Assembly: GCA_028280885.1 (NCBI GenBank)
Contig: JANQKY010000097.1
Span: 1 to 64,000, forward strand
Source of the DNA: Tepidamorphus sp.
GTDB lineage: Bacteria; Pseudomonadota; Alphaproteobacteria; Rhizobiales; Tepidamorphaceae
Reading direction: 5' to 3'
Length of the DNA stretch: 64,000 nt
Both the position numbers and the translations under genes were made by a program. Under the pieces are notes generated by a model, which was not told the DNA's origin, made no database searches, and was given only the letters and a program-made list of their open reading frames with translations. The stretch's first letter is position 1. Every line of letters begins with the position of its first letter. Shown here one piece after another: positions 35,653 through 45,527 of this stretch.

Positions 35653-36702
35653 CTAGTTCCCCAACGTGGCGGCAACTGCCCAGCCACTATAGGAAAACCA
35701 GAGTTCAGTCTGTTCTTGGACGGGGGTCTGGAGGAAAAGGCAGGGAACGAACTGAAATGAGCCCGTCGTCTCCATAATCCCGGACGGGCTGAGGGGCAGA
35801 TAAAGCGGCTGCTCCAAATCGCTCACGACAACGATCTCACCCATGGGCCCGAGTTCTGAGGAGCCCAGGGAAACACAGATCCCGATGGCGATATCGTTAT
35901 TCGGCACGGTGCCAGTGAGTTTGAACGAAAGCGAGGTCAGGACAATCTGCCCGGCGGCGAGATCCATGGACATCGGGTTGCCCAGCGGGAGGAGATCCGT
36001 CCCATTCGATGGGGTGACCGCAATTCCGCTGGCTGCGGAGAACGAGACGGATTTGACGAAGCCTGACGGACCGGTCGGCCCGGTAGCGCCTGTCGCCCCG
36101 ACAGGCCCCGTATCACCGGTTGGTCCAGTCGGCCCGACAGGTCCGGTATCGCCAGTCGGTCCAGTTGGCCCGACCGGTCCCGTGTCGCCAGTCGGCCCGG
36201 TCGGCCCCGCCGGTCCGGTATCGCCGGTTGCGCCGGTTTCACCCGTTTCCCCGCGATCGCCTTTCTTGCCGCGCTCGCCCTGCGCGCCGGCATCGCCCGT
36301 CGCGCCCTTCTTGCCCTTCGAGCCCGCCGGTCCGGCGATACCGCAATACTGGACCAGGACATCAAGCTTGGACTTGCCGTGCTTGACCCGAATGACACAG
36401 TCCTCGGGCCAGTGGAGCACGGAAAACGAGAAGGTGCGGTCGTGGTTCGAGCGCGTTGTGAACTGCCGCTCCAGGACGACTTCCTGCCGGGGTTTCGCGG
36501 TCGTTCCGGACACCACCAGCCGGCCGCCCTGGATTGCCGCCTGGTCGATGCGCAGCCCGGTCGTGGATCGCGGCACGGATTTGGCTTGTTCCAACGCCGC
36601 GCCACTCTGGGCGAATGCCGTCCGGTCGGCGAAGGAGAGGGCGGCGGCAAGGAGAACAGCGACAATCCAGGCGTGTTTCGCAATGTAGTTGGATGAGACC
36701 AT
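35653..36702 (-). CDS. Secreted collagen-like repeat protein
   Basis: 349 residues from ATG 36702. A signal peptide ([21 protein letters not shown]) leads to an N-terminal domain of about 90 residues with two cysteines, then 31 uninterrupted Gly-X-Y triplets (DNA 36061-36342), then a C-terminal globular domain of about 135 residues. The first triplets are charged ([18 protein letters not shown]), the later ones follow a 12-residue unit [12 protein letters not shown]. Bacterial collagen-like stalks form triple helices and display end domains outside the cell. No anchor is visible. Neither end domain is recognised. Confidence 0.88.
   Translation of the reverse strand: MVSSNYIAKHAWIVAVLLAAALSFADRTAFAQSGAALEQAKSVPRSTTGLRIDQAAIQGGRLVVSGTTAKPRQEVVLERQFTTRSNHDRTFSFSVLHWPEDCVIRVKHGKSKLDVLVQYCGIAGPAGSKGKKGATGDAGAQGERGKKGDRGETGETGATGDTGPAGPTGPTGDTGPVGPTGPTGDTGPVGPTGPTGDTGPVGATGATGPTGPSGFVKSVSFSAASGIAVTPSNGTDLLPLGNPMSMDLAAGQIVLTSLSFKLTGTVPNNDIAIGICVSLGSSELGPMGEIVVVSDLEQPLYLPLSPSGIMETTGSFQFVPCLFLQTPVQEQTELWFSYSGWAVAATLGN
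36061..36342 (-). repeat. Collagen-type tandem repeat
   Basis: The part of the collagen-like gene encoding 31 Gly-X-Y triplets. Within it a 36-base unit encoding [12 protein letters not shown] is repeated about three times with silent differences. Repeats of this kind can change in number by slippage. Confidence 0.9.
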
Positions 36703-36832
36703 AATGAGGCGACCAGAATGAACAGATATACGGTTTTGATAAATACCTAGCCGACAGACTGACCGTATTTGAACCCGAGGGTCAACCGCAGGCCCTTGGA
36801 AGCCTATTGTCTGCGTTCCATTCGAGCGACGA

Positions 36833-38071
36833 TCAATCGCCCGGCTGGCGCAGCGGATCGATCCGGTCGACCAGCATGCCTTCCGCCTCCAGCTTGCCGC
36901 GGATCCGTTCGGCATGGTCGCCGTCACGGGTCTCCAGCGTGATCTCCGTGGTCGCGCCCATGGCGGGCACGTCGAGCAGCAGGCGGTGATGCGACACGTC
37001 GAGGATATTGGCGCCTTCGCGCCCGATCACGGCTGCGACGCGGGAGAGTTCGCCCGGCCGGTCGCGCAGGGTGACCTGGAAGGTGACGACCCTATCCTCG
37101 CGCTCCAGCGCCCGGACCGCGATCGCCGACAACAGGCGCGGATCGATATTGCCGCCGGTCAGCACGAGCCCGACGCGCTTGCCGGCGAACCGGGCGGGAT
37201 CGGTGAGCAGGGCCGCAAGCCCGGCGGCGCCGGCGCCCTCGGCCAGCGTCTTCAGCCGCACCAGACAGGCATAGATCGCCCGTTCGATCGCCGCCTCGTC
37301 GACCAGCACCACGTCGATATCGTGCTGCCCGAGGATCGACACGGCCGTTTCGGACACCGCCTTGACCGCGATGCCCTCGGCCAGCGTATCGCCGCCGCAC
37401 TGCGGCTGTTGGCCGGCGAGCGCCGCCGGCATCGAGGGATAGAGCGCGGTCTGCACGCCGACGATCTCGATATCGCTCTTGCGCGCGGTCGCCGCGACCG
37501 TGATCCCGGAGATGAGCCCGCCGCCGCCGATCGGCACGATCAGGCTGTCGAGGTCGGGCCGGTCGGCGAGCATTTCAAGCCCGATCGTGCCCTGGCCGGC
37601 CATCACCTTGGGATCATCATAAGGATGAACGAGGATCAGGCCCTCGGTCTCGCGTAGCGCCGCGACCTTCGCCGCGCATTCGCCGACGCTCTCGCCCTCC
37701 AGCACGACGCGGGCGCCGAGCGCCTCGGTGTTGGCGACCTTGGTGAAGGGCGTCGTGCGCGGCATCACGATGGTCGCGGGAATGCCGAGGCGGGCGGAAT
37801 GATAGGCGAGCGCCTGGGCGTGGTTTCCAGCCGACAGCGTCACGACGCCGCGCTTACGGTCCGCATCGCTCAGCGCGGCGAGCCGGTTCAGTGCGCCGCG
37901 CTCCTTGAAGGCGTTGGTCGCCTGCAGGTTCTCGTATTTGACGAAGACCTGCGCGCCGGTCATCGCCGACAGCCGCGGCGCCTCGACAAGCGGCGTGCGC
38001 AATACCGCGCCGTCGATCGTCCGGGCGGCGGCGTCGATATCGTCGGGCGAGAAGGCGATGGCGTCCGTCAT
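36833..38071 (-). CDS. Threonine ammonia-lyase
   Basis: 412 residues. The fold-type II PLP enzyme has its lysine in [22 protein letters not shown] and a glycine loop [11 protein letters not shown]-terminal ACT-like domain ([28 protein letters not shown] over about 320-348) fits the shorter catabolic or single-ACT threonine dehydratases. It deaminates threonine (or serine) to 2-oxobutanoate. The symbol ilvA is commonly used but ilvA and tdcB types are not separable here. Same strand as the M20/SDR cluster, but 58 bases away. Confidence 0.9.
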   Translation of the reverse strand: MTDAIAFSPDDIDAAARTIDGAVLRTPLVEAPRLSAMTGAQVFVKYENLQATNAFKERGALNRLAALSDADRKRGVVTLSAGNHAQALAYHSARLGIPATIVMPRTTPFTKVANTEALGARVVLEGESVGECAAKVAALRETEGLILVHPYDDPKVMAGQGTIGLEMLADRPDLDSLIVPIGGGGLISGITVAATARKSDIEIVGVQTALYPSMPAALAGQQPQCGGDTLAEGIAVKAVSETAVSILGQHDIDVVLVDEAAIERAIYACLVRLKTLAEGAGAAGLAALLTDPARFAGKRVGLVLTGGNIDPRLLSAIAVRALEREDRVVTFQVTLRDRPGELSRVAAVIGREGANILDVSHHRLLLDVPAMGATTEITLETRDGDHAERIRGKLEAEGMLVDRIDPLRQPGD

Positions 38072-38129
38072 CCGCTTCTCGTAGCGAACCGCGCCTAAGG
38101 CGTAAAGCCGGTCGTCCGGGGCACTATGA

Positions 38130-39542
38130 TCAGGGACGGTATGGGGCGTAGAGCTCCGGTGACTGCGTGCCGAGGTCCCGCAGCAGCGCGACCCAGGCCG
38201 TTTGCCCCTCGTCGATCGCCGACAGGCGGAAGAATTCGTTGGGCGCGTGGAAATCCTCGTCCGTTGTCGAATAGGACAGCATCACCGTGTCGATGCCCAA
38301 CTCGCGCTTGAGGATATCGGTAAGCGGCAGCGTCCCGCCGATGCGGATGCGCAAGGGCGCCTTGCCGGCGGCGAGGCCCATCGCCACTTCGGTCGCCTTG
38401 AGCAACGGATGGTCGGGCGGCACGGTATAGGCGGATGTCCCGGCGTGGTTTTCGACGATCTCAAGCGTAACGCCCTCGGGGCAGGCCTTGCGCAGATGCG
38501 CCTCGACCGCCTGGCCGACCCTGGCCGGGTCCTGGCCGGTGACGAGCCTGGTCGTGATCTTGGCGAAGGCTTCGGCCGGCGTCACGGTCTTGGCACCTTC
38601 GCCCAGATAGCCGCCCCACATGCCGTTGATCTCGAGCGTCGGCCGGTTCCACAGCCGGTCGAGTGTGCCGAATCCCGGTTCGCCATGGGCGCTGCCGCCG
38701 ATGGCCTCAAGGAACGCTGCTTCATCGAACGGGATCGCCTCAAGATGCGCCCGCTCTTCGCCTGAGATCGGCGCCACGCCGTCATAGAAGCCGTCGACGG
38801 CGATGCGACCGTCGGGCGTATGCAGAGACGACACTAGCACGGCCATCTCGTGCAGCGCATTGCGGACCGCGCCGCCGAAGCGGCCCGAATGCAGGTCCTT
38901 GGCGGCGGTCCGTAGCGCAATGTCGTAGCCGGAATTGCCGCGCGAGCCGACATTGACGCAGGGCAGGTCGGCCCGCCAGCGCGCCCCGTCGGCGGAGATC
39001 ACAGCATCCGCCTTCAAGAGATCGGCATGCGTGCGGCACAGGGCGGGCAGGGTGGCGCTGCCGACCTCTTCCTCGCCCTCCAGCAGCACCCGCATATTGA
39101 CCGGCAGGCGGCCTTCGACCTTGAGGAACCCGAACAGGGTCTGCAGCGCGATCAGGCTCGGGCCCTTGTCGTCGGAAATGCCGCGGCCATAGATGCGGTT
39201 CTCCCGGATCGTCGCCTTAAACGGCGGCGAGATCCATTTCTCAAGCGGATCGGGCGGCTGCACGTCGTAGTGGCCGTAGACGATGAAAGTCGGCGCGCCG
39301 GGCGCATGCAGCCAGTCGGCATAGACGGCGGCGTGGCCGCCCGCCTCGATCTCCCGGACGGTGTCGAAACCGGCCTCGCGCAGCCAGCCGCTGAGGATCG
39401 CGCGCGTCTCCGCCATGCCGTCTTTGTAGGCCGGATCGGCGCTCACAGATGGTGCTGCGACCAGGGTTTTCAGGCGATCGAGGAAGGTCTCCCGGTTCGC
39501 CAGCAGATGGCTGAGGACGGGATCGCTCATGCCCGGGCTCAT
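38130..39542 (-). CDS. M20-family dipeptidase/metallopeptidase
   Basis: 470 residues. The di-zinc site is visible in GHYDVQP (His and Asp), SDDKGPS and GEEEVGS (bridging Asp and catalytic Glu). A dimerisation domain is inserted in the middle (about 200-330), as in carnosinase-like M20 dipeptidases. The start overlaps the stop of the upstream SDR gene by 4 bases (ATGA), so it is translated with the SDR-reductase-creatininase run. It probably hydrolyses a dipeptide or N-acyl amino acid made or imported by the cluster. Confidence 0.9.
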   Translation of the reverse strand: MSPGMSDPVLSHLLANRETFLDRLKTLVAAPSVSADPAYKDGMAETRAILSGWLREAGFDTVREIEAGGHAAVYADWLHAPGAPTFIVYGHYDVQPPDPLEKWISPPFKATIRENRIYGRGISDDKGPSLIALQTLFGFLKVEGRLPVNMRVLLEGEEEVGSATLPALCRTHADLLKADAVISADGARWRADLPCVNVGSRGNSGYDIALRTAAKDLHSGRFGGAVRNALHEMAVLVSSLHTPDGRIAVDGFYDGVAPISGEERAHLEAIPFDEAAFLEAIGGSAHGEPGFGTLDRLWNRPTLEINGMWGGYLGEGAKTVTPAEAFAKITTRLVTGQDPARVGQAVEAHLRKACPEGVTLEIVENHAGTSAYTVPPDHPLLKATEVAMGLAAGKAPLRIRIGGTLPLTDILKRELGIDTVMLSYSTTDEDFHAPNEFFRLSAIDEGQTAWVALLRDLGTQSPELYAPYRP

Positions 39543-40291
39543 GCGCGCCCCCCGTCGACGCTGAGGATCTGGCCGGTGATCCAGGCGGCCTCGTCGGAGG
39601 CCAGGAACAGCGCCGCGTTGGCGATGTCGGCGGCGGTGCCGAGCCGCCGCAGGTGCGTTGCGTCAATCAATTTGCGTTGTCCTTCCGGTCCCATGGCCTG
39701 CCATTGCCGTTCGCTCGTCGGGTTGGAGCGCACGAAGCCGGGCGCCACCGCGTTGACGGTAATGCCGTCCGGCCCCAGTTCCTGGGCGAGTTGCCGGACG
39801 AGCCCGACCAGTGCGTGCTTTGCCGCCGTATAGGCCTGGATGCCGGTCAGCGAGGGGCGCAGGCCGGCGCCCGAGGCGATCGCGACGAAGCGGCCGTAGC
39901 CGTGTTCCCGCATCCCCGGCGCCAGCGCCTGGGCAAGCCAGACCGCGCTATCGGTATTGGCGGCAAAGATCGCCTGCCAGTCGTCGGGCCGGATCTCCTC
40001 GAGCGGCCGGCCGACCTGTCCGCGCGTGCCGCCGGCGGCGTTCACGGCGATGTCGATGCGGCCGACCTGCGCGAGAACCCGCGAAATCGCGTCCTGGACC
40101 GCCTGACGATCGCCAAGGTCGATGGTTTCGGCGGCAATGCCCAGATCCCGCGCCGTTTGGGCAAGGCCGTCCGCGTCGATATCGGCGGCAATCACGGTCG
40201 CGCCGCGCGCTTTCAGCGCCTCCGCGATCGCCCGGCCGATGCCCTGTGCCGCGCCGGTCACCAGCGCCGTTTTGCCTACGAAGTCCGGCAT
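39539..40291 (-). CDS. Short-chain dehydrogenase/reductase
   Basis: 250 residues of classical SDR. NAD(P) loop TGAAQGIGRA, NAAGG, catalytic YTAAK and the ending FLASDEAAWITGQILSVDGG are all present. Asp in VIAADIDADG after the second strand favours NAD over NADP. It overlaps the reductase gene upstream by 16 bases and the peptidase gene downstream by 4, so it lies within one operon. The substrate is unknown. Confidence 0.9.
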   Translation of the reverse strand: MPDFVGKTALVTGAAQGIGRAIAEALKARGATVIAADIDADGLAQTARDLGIAAETIDLGDRQAVQDAISRVLAQVGRIDIAVNAAGGTRGQVGRPLEEIRPDDWQAIFAANTDSAVWLAQALAPGMREHGYGRFVAIASGAGLRPSLTGIQAYTAAKHALVGLVRQLAQELGPDGITVNAVAPGFVRSNPTSERQWQAMGPEGQRKLIDATHLRRLGTAADIANAALFLASDEAAWITGQILSVDGGRA

Positions 40292-41313
40292 CGGTCGATC
40301 AGAACCTGGAACGTCTCGGCCGATTGCGGGCGGCGGCCGTCCTCGATGTCGTGGATGAGAGCGACCAGCGTCTCCAGGCAGGGCGTCGCGATGCCGGCCT
40401 GGCGGCCGAGCGTCACGATGATGCCAAGCTGCGGATCGACCTCGGTCTTGCGCTTGCGCACCGCAAGATCGCGCCAGATCCCGGTATGGGTCTTGGCCGT
40501 GTGCCGGTTGAACTCCGCAAGCCGCGCGATCGAGGCAAGGCCGGCCTCGTCGCGCGCGCCCGGCATGAAGGCCTCCGGATCGAAACCGTTGAAGCCCTCC
40601 GGCGTGACGTTGCGCGCCCGCGCGACGGCCATCACCTCGCGGCCGAGCGCCAGGAAGGCCGGCACGCGGGCGGGGTCGGAGAAGTTGTCGCTCATCGAGT
40701 CGTTGGTGAGCGCGGTCGCAAACAGCATCGCGCCATAGCCGAGCTTGCCCCAGAGATAGGCCCAGATATCGTCCGTCAGCACCGCGTCCGGTTCGAAAAT
40801 CCGCAGGAGCCGATACATCTCGCGCGTCCGGTCGCGCACCGATCCGTCGGTCTCGCCGACGACCACCGCGCCGCGATTGCCGAACAGGATCTCGCCCGCC
40901 CCGTGCCAGTCGGCGCCGAAATTGACGAAGGCGCCCATCACGCGCTCTTCGCCGAGCGCGTCTGCGATCTGCAATTCGTTGAGCCCGTTCTGCGCCGACA
41001 GCACATAGCCGTCTCGAGCAAGGAACGGCGCGAGCATCGCCACCGCCTCGACCGTGTGCTGCGCCTTGACGGCCAGAACGATGCGCGAGAAGCGGCCTTC
41101 GAGTTCATCGGGGGTGACGGCGGGAACGACGATATCGAACGTCTCCACCGGACCGGTGATGCGCAGGCCGGACGTCCGGCAGGCTTCGACATGGCCGGCG
41201 TCCCTGTCGACCAGCAGCACGTCCTCGCCGGCGCGCGCCCAATAGGCGCCGAGCGTCCCGCCGATCGCGCCCGCGCCCCATATCAGGATGGGATCACTCA
41301 TGACATCACTCAT
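40276..41313 (-). CDS. Ketopantoate reductase-like dehydrogenase
   Basis: 345 residues from the ATG at 41313, which overlaps the creatininase stop (ATGA). The N-terminal Rossmann motif is ILIWGAGAIGGTLGAYWARAG; the C-terminal helical domain contains KLGYGAMLFATAL and a Lys near AVKAQHT. It belongs to the ApbA/PanE superfamily, but several close relatives act in catabolism on other 2-oxo or 2-hydroxy acids. The setting beside a creatininase-like gene, an SDR and a peptide importer argues against a role in pantothenate synthesis. I give no symbol. Confidence 0.85.
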   Translation of the reverse strand: MSDVMSDPILIWGAGAIGGTLGAYWARAGEDVLLVDRDAGHVEACRTSGLRITGPVETFDIVVPAVTPDELEGRFSRIVLAVKAQHTVEAVAMLAPFLARDGYVLSAQNGLNELQIADALGEERVMGAFVNFGADWHGAGEILFGNRGAVVVGETDGSVRDRTREMYRLLRIFEPDAVLTDDIWAYLWGKLGYGAMLFATALTNDSMSDNFSDPARVPAFLALGREVMAVARARNVTPEGFNGFDPEAFMPGARDEAGLASIARLAEFNRHTAKTHTGIWRDLAVRKRKTEVDPQLGIIVTLGRQAGIATPCLETLVALIHDIEDGRRPQSAETFQVLIDRCRTS

Positions 41314-42026
41314 GACAGGGCCGGCCATGGGCCCTCGAGCGCTGCGCGGACCTCGCGCACCCCTTCCTCCCAGACCGCCTGCATGATGGCGTCGTCCTTC
41401 TGGTACTCGCCGCCGAACGCGCCATCGCCCAGCATCTGCTTCGTCTGAGCCGGCGGGCAGGCCTTCATCGCCACCATGTCGGGCATCGGATCGAAGGTGT
41501 CGGGCCGTGGCGCTGCGGCATGCGCGAGCCGGGTCCAGGGGAAGTTCTCCATCCAGTTGGCATGGCTGCCGGCCGGATCGATCGCCTGCACCTTGGCAGC
41601 CGTCTTCGGCGCGTTCCACCAGTTGTGGAACTTGATGGCGCAATGCGGCAGGTCCATCATCAATTCGCTGGCAAGCGCGCCGACCGGCGCGTTGCCGCCA
41701 TGGCCGTTGACGATCAGGATGCGGCGGAAGCCGCTGCGCTCAAGCGAGGCGACGACGTCGCGGACGACCGCCAGCAGCGTTTCGACCCGCAGCGTCACCG
41801 TGCCCGGATAGCTCGAGAAATACGGGGCAAGCCCGTAGGGGATCACCGGAAAGACCGGCACGCCGAGCGGCTCGGCCGCCTCCACCGAGACCCGCTCGGA
41901 CAGGATCACGTCGACGCAGAGCGACAGTTGCGCGTGCTGCTCGGTCGATCCGATCGGCAGGATGCAACGATCGTCGCGGGCGACCTGCGCCTCAACATCC
42001 TTCCAGTTCATTTCGCTGATGCGCAT
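41310..42026 (-). CDS. Creatininase-family amidohydrolase
   Basis: 238 residues. Metal ligands are recognisable in LPIGSTEQHAQLSLCVD (Glu, His, Asp) and IVNGHGGNAPVG, the two signatures of the family. Members open cyclic amides (creatinine), deaminate riboflavin-pathway intermediates or trim peptides (MftE). Which of these applies here is not visible. It is the first gene of the tight creatininase-reductase-SDR-M20 operon and lies 46 bases after the MarR gene on the same strand. Confidence 0.88.
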   Translation of the reverse strand: MRISEMNWKDVEAQVARDDRCILPIGSTEQHAQLSLCVDVILSERVSVEAAEPLGVPVFPVIPYGLAPYFSSYPGTVTLRVETLLAVVRDVVASLERSGFRRILIVNGHGGNAPVGALASELMMDLPHCAIKFHNWWNAPKTAAKVQAIDPAGSHANWMENFPWTRLAHAAAPRPDTFDPMPDMVAMKACPPAQTKQMLGDGAFGGEYQKDDAIMQAVWEEGVREVRAALEGPWPALS

Positions 42027-42072
42027 GGAAATTCGGTCCGGTGCTGCTTGTGTGGGGTAGGTTTATCGGGGA

Positions 42073-42660
42073 TCAGGCGATGTTTTCGATCGGGATGTCT
42101 GCCGTCAGTTCATCCTCCGCATCGAGATCGGGCGCGCTGATCGCCGCCGGCCAGGTCGGCGAGGCGAGCACCATCTTCGCCATCAGGCGCGACAGCGTCG
42201 CCTGCTCGGTCTCGGTCAGCGCGCTCAGCATCATCTTCTCGTAACTGACGAATTGCGGCAGCGCCTCCTCGAAGATCGAGCGGCCTGCTTTCGACAGGGT
42301 CAGCACGAAGCGGCGCCTGTCGTCCGCGTCCCCGATCCGGTCGATCAGGCCGAGCCGCACCAGCTTATGGATCGCCCGGCTCAGCGTGTTCTGCGGAAAG
42401 CCCGACGAGACCGCGATATCCCGTGCCACCGCGCCGTCCTTGAGGCCGAGCGAGAAGATCACGACGAATTCCGGCCGCGACAGCCCGTAGGTCTGCTCGA
42501 CCCAGGAATAGAGCGGCACGTTGTAGCGCAGCGCCAGATAGTTGAGCCGATAGGTCAGCCAGCACGGATTGCGCCAGAGCTTCGCCTCGGTCATCGCGTC
42601 CATGCCGCTGACGCATGCCGCCTCACCCGCCCCGGGTATATCGCTCCACTGCTCGGCCAT
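42073..42660 (-). CDS. MarR-family transcriptional regulator
   Basis: About 195 residues from ATG 42660; an ATG at 42714 is also open, with no clear ribosome binding site for either. The winged helix is seen in LSRPEFVVIFSLGLKDGAVARDIAVSSGFPQNTLSRAIHKL over about 60-100 and the wing in IGDADDRRRFVLTLSKAG. It lies between the enzyme operon (same strand) and the divergent importer operon, ideally placed to control both. Confidence 0.87.
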   Translation of the reverse strand: MAEQWSDIPGAGEAACVSGMDAMTEAKLWRNPCWLTYRLNYLALRYNVPLYSWVEQTYGLSRPEFVVIFSLGLKDGAVARDIAVSSGFPQNTLSRAIHKLVRLGLIDRIGDADDRRRFVLTLSKAGRSIFEEALPQFVSYEKMMLSALTETEQATLSRLMAKMVLASPTWPAAISAPDLDAEDELTADIPIENIA

Positions 42661-42820
42661 TGATCCCGTCTTGATCCTGAATTGCTTCCATTTTGAACTT
42701 GACGGGTCCAGCATGGCCCAGCATTGTTATCAAAACAAGTTCCAAATGGAAGTTTTCAAAGTGGTGCGCCGTCGCAACGACGATGGCGCTCGGCTTCTTC
42801 AGAGGGAAGGATACTGGACC

Positions 42821-44419
42821 ATGAAAAGAATGGCCGCATCATTGGCACTCGCAGCCGCACTAGGCCTGTCCGGAACGCTATCCGGCACCGGGGCGATCGC
42901 CCAGGAACTGACCATCGGCGTGCGCGGCGGACCGGAATCGATGGATCCGCACTATTCCGCGCTCGGGCCGCAGGCCGATGCCGCGAAGAACATCTTCGAC
43001 CCGCTCGTGTGGACGGGCGACGACCTGCAGCTCGAGCCCGGCCTGGCGCTCTCCTGGGAGCCGCTCGACGACGACACCTGGGAATTCAAGCTGCGCGAAG
43101 GCGTCAAGTTCCACGACGGCTCCGACTTCACCGCCGAGGACGTCAAGTTCTCGATCGAGCGCATTCCCAACGTGACCGGGCCGACGACCACCGAAATCTA
43201 TGTGCGCCGCGTCGCCGATGTCGAAATCATCGACGACTACACGATGCACATCCATACCGACGGACCGGCGGCGACCCTGCCGTATGATTTCGTCCGCCTG
43301 TTCATCGTCTCCTCGGAGGCCGCCAAGGACCATTCGACGGCGGAAACCTCGGCCGAAGGCTTCAATTCCGGCAAGGCGGCGGTCGGCACCGGCCCCTTCA
43401 AGCTGGTCTCCTGGGAGCCGAAGGGCGACCTGGTGCTGGAGCGCTTCGACGACTACTGGCGCGGACCGGCGCCCTGGGCCAAGGTCACGCGCAAGGAGAT
43501 CTCCGATGACGCCTCCCGCCTCGCCGCGCTGAAGGCTGGCGACATCGACGTCATGAATTACGTCTCCTCGGCCGACTATCTGGCGCTTGCCAGCGATCCC
43601 GACATCGAGACCTTCATCGGCGATTCCGTCTATGTGATGAACCTGCAGCTCGACCAGCGCGACGAGACCCCGAAGGTTCGCGCCAAGGGCGGTGGTAAGC
43701 TCGACAAGAACCCGTTCCAGGATCCCAGGGTGCGTGAGGCGATCGATCTTGCCATCGACCGCGACACCATGGTCGAGATCGTCCTGGAGGGCCTCGGCAC
43801 GCCGGCCAACCAGATGATGCCCGACGGCTTCTTCGGCTCGTCGAAGAAGATCCCGGCGCCGCAATACGATCCGGAAAAGGCCAGGCAGTTGCTCGCCGAC
43901 GCCGGCTATCCCGACGGCTTCGAAATGGACCTCTACTGCACCAGCGACCGCCTGCCCGGTGATGGCGCGATCTGCGAGGGGCTCGGCCAGATGTTCTCGC
44001 AGGTCGGCATCGACACCAATGTCAACGCCATCTCCAAGAGCGTCTATTTCCCCGCCCAGGCCCGCAAGGAGTATTCGGCCTTCATGAACGGCTGGGGCAC
44101 GCTGACCGGCGAGGCCTCCTACACGCTCGGCTCGCTTGCCCATTCGCCGAACGAAGAGGTCAAGATGGGCGCGTTCAACCGGATCGAGTATCACAACCCG
44201 GACGTCGACAAGCTGATGCAGGCCGGCGCCAAGGAGCTCGATGCCGACAAGCGCCGCGCCTATTTCGAAGAGGCGATGGAAAAGACCATGGCCGACCGCG
44301 CCTATATCTCGATCGTCGTTTTGCAGACGGTCTGGGCCGGCAACAAGGACAAGGTGGTCGTCATGCCCCGCGCCGACGAGGAGACGCTCGCCTACTTCAT
44401 CCAGCCCGCCAAGAAATAG
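42821..44419 (+). CDS. Peptide/opine-type ABC substrate-binding protein
   Basis: 532 residues from ATG 42821 with AGGGAAGG upstream. A signal peptide (MAASLALAAALGLSGTLSGTG) is followed by the family-5 binding protein fold: LTIGVRGGPESMDPHYS, WEFKLREGVKFHDGSDFTAEDVKFSIER in part, and VGTGPFKLVSWEPKG. These proteins bind di- or oligopeptides, opines, nickel or glutathione. First gene of a five-gene importer; a terminator-like hairpin separates it from the permeases. The ligand is unknown. Confidence 0.92.
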   Translation: MKRMAASLALAAALGLSGTLSGTGAIAQELTIGVRGGPESMDPHYSALGPQADAAKNIFDPLVWTGDDLQLEPGLALSWEPLDDDTWEFKLREGVKFHDGSDFTAEDVKFSIERIPNVTGPTTTEIYVRRVADVEIIDDYTMHIHTDGPAATLPYDFVRLFIVSSEAAKDHSTAETSAEGFNSGKAAVGTGPFKLVSWEPKGDLVLERFDDYWRGPAPWAKVTRKEISDDASRLAALKAGDIDVMNYVSSADYLALASDPDIETFIGDSVYVMNLQLDQRDETPKVRAKGGGKLDKNPFQDPRVREAIDLAIDRDTMVEIVLEGLGTPANQMMPDGFFGSSKKIPAPQYDPEKARQLLADAGYPDGFEMDLYCTSDRLPGDGAICEGLGQMFSQVGIDTNVNAISKSVYFPAQARKEYSAFMNGWGTLTGEASYTLGSLAHSPNEEVKMGAFNRIEYHNPDVDKLMQAGAKELDADKRRAYFEEAMEKTMADRAYISIVVLQTVWAGNKDKVVVMPRADEETLAYFIQPAKK

Positions 44420-44443
44420 GGCTTAAAGGCAAGACACCTGGCG

Positions 44444-44480
44444 GAAGCCCGCCGTCCTCGCGGCGGGCTTCTTTCTGTTC
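44444..44480 (+). terminator. Partial terminator after the binding-protein gene
   Basis: GAAGCCCGCCG (44444-44454) and CGGCGGGCTTC (44461-44471) form a perfect 11-base stem with a 6-base loop, followed by TTTCTGTTC. It stands between the binding-protein gene and the first permease and should lower expression of the downstream genes. Confidence 0.8.
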
Positions 44481-44552
44481 AAGTCCGCGGCCGGCCTGCT
44501 ACGCTGAAGAGTGCCGTGGTGCCAAGGTCGATCGTGTCGCTGAAGGGACTGG

Positions 44553-45527
44553 ATGTCCGGGTTCATTCTGCAAAGGCTCCTGCAGGCGATCGTCATCATG
44601 GCGGTGATGTCGGTGATCGTGTTCGCCGGGGTCTATGCCATCGGCAATCCGATGGAGCTGCTCATTCCGCCGGAGGCGACGCAGGACGTCCGCGAGCGCA
44701 CCATCCAGCGCTTCGGCCTGGATAAGCCGCTGGTCGAGCAGTATTTCCTGTTCGTCAAGAACCTGCTGCAGGGCGATCTCGGCCGCTCCTACATCTATAA
44801 CGAGCCGGTTCTGAAACTGATCGGCAGCCGCCTGCCCGCCACCATCGAACTGGTCACCACGGCAATCGTCGGCGCCTTGCTGCTCGGCGTGCCGCTTGGC
44901 ATCTATGCCGGCTATCGCCCCGACAGCCCGGTCTCGCGTGCCATCATGTCGCTGTCGATCCTCGGCTTTTCCGTGCCGACCTTCTGGGTCGGGCTCATTC
45001 TGATCCTGACCTTCGCCGTCGAGCTCGGCTGGCTGCCCGCCAGCGGCCGCGGCGACACGGTCGAGGTGTTCGGCGTTGGCTGGAGCTTCCTGACGCTGAA
45101 CGGCTGGTCGCATCTCGCCCTGCCGGCGACCAACCTCGCCCTGTTCACCTTCGCGATGATGGTCCGGCTCGCCCGCGCCGGCACGCGCGAGGTGATGCTG
45201 ACGGATACGGTGAAATTCGCCCGCGCCGCCGGCATTTCCGAGCGCGTGATCCTGACGCGCCATGTGCTCAAGCTGATCTCGATCCCGATCGTCACCGTCT
45301 TCGGCCTCGAACTGGCAACCACCATGGCCTTCGCGGTCGTCACTGAGACGATCTTCGCCTGGCCCGGCGTCGGCAAGCTGATCATCGATTCCATCAACAA
45401 TCTCGACCGGCCGGTAATGGTCGCCTACCTGATCCTCACCGCCGGCGCCTTCGTGACGATCAACCTGGTCGTCGACATCGTCTACGCGCTGCTCGATCCG
45501 CGCCTGCGCAAGGGGCACGCCCGATGA
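44553..45527 (+). CDS. Peptide-type ABC transporter permease (DppB-like)
   Basis: 324 residues, about six membrane spans. It begins GFILQRLLQAIVIMAVMSVIVF and holds the typical GDLGRSY segment and the EAA loop region VMLTDTVKFARAAGISERVI, where the permease contacts the ATPases. Second gene of the importer; it overlaps the next permease by 4 bases. DppB and related permeases carry peptides, nickel or opines and cannot be separated by sequence alone. Confidence 0.92.
   Translation: MSGFILQRLLQAIVIMAVMSVIVFAGVYAIGNPMELLIPPEATQDVRERTIQRFGLDKPLVEQYFLFVKNLLQGDLGRSYIYNEPVLKLIGSRLPATIELVTTAIVGALLLGVPLGIYAGYRPDSPVSRAIMSLSILGFSVPTFWVGLILILTFAVELGWLPASGRGDTVEVFGVGWSFLTLNGWSHLALPATNLALFTFAMMVRLARAGTREVMLTDTVKFARAAGISERVILTRHVLKLISIPIVTVFGLELATTMAFAVVTETIFAWPGVGKLIIDSINNLDRPVMVAYLILTAGAFVTINLVVDIVYALLDPRLRKGHAR

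Noticed and set aside
36061-36342. Regular spaced repeats that could suggest a CRISPR array
   Set aside because: The period is in frame and encodes Gly-X-Y triplets of a collagen-like protein; there are no unique spacers.
33585-42026. A mycofactocin locus, given a mycofactocin-type SDR and a creatininase-family gene 8 kb apart
   Set aside because: No MftA peptide, MftC radical-SAM enzyme, MftD or glycosyltransferase is present, and the creatininase gene belongs to another operon.
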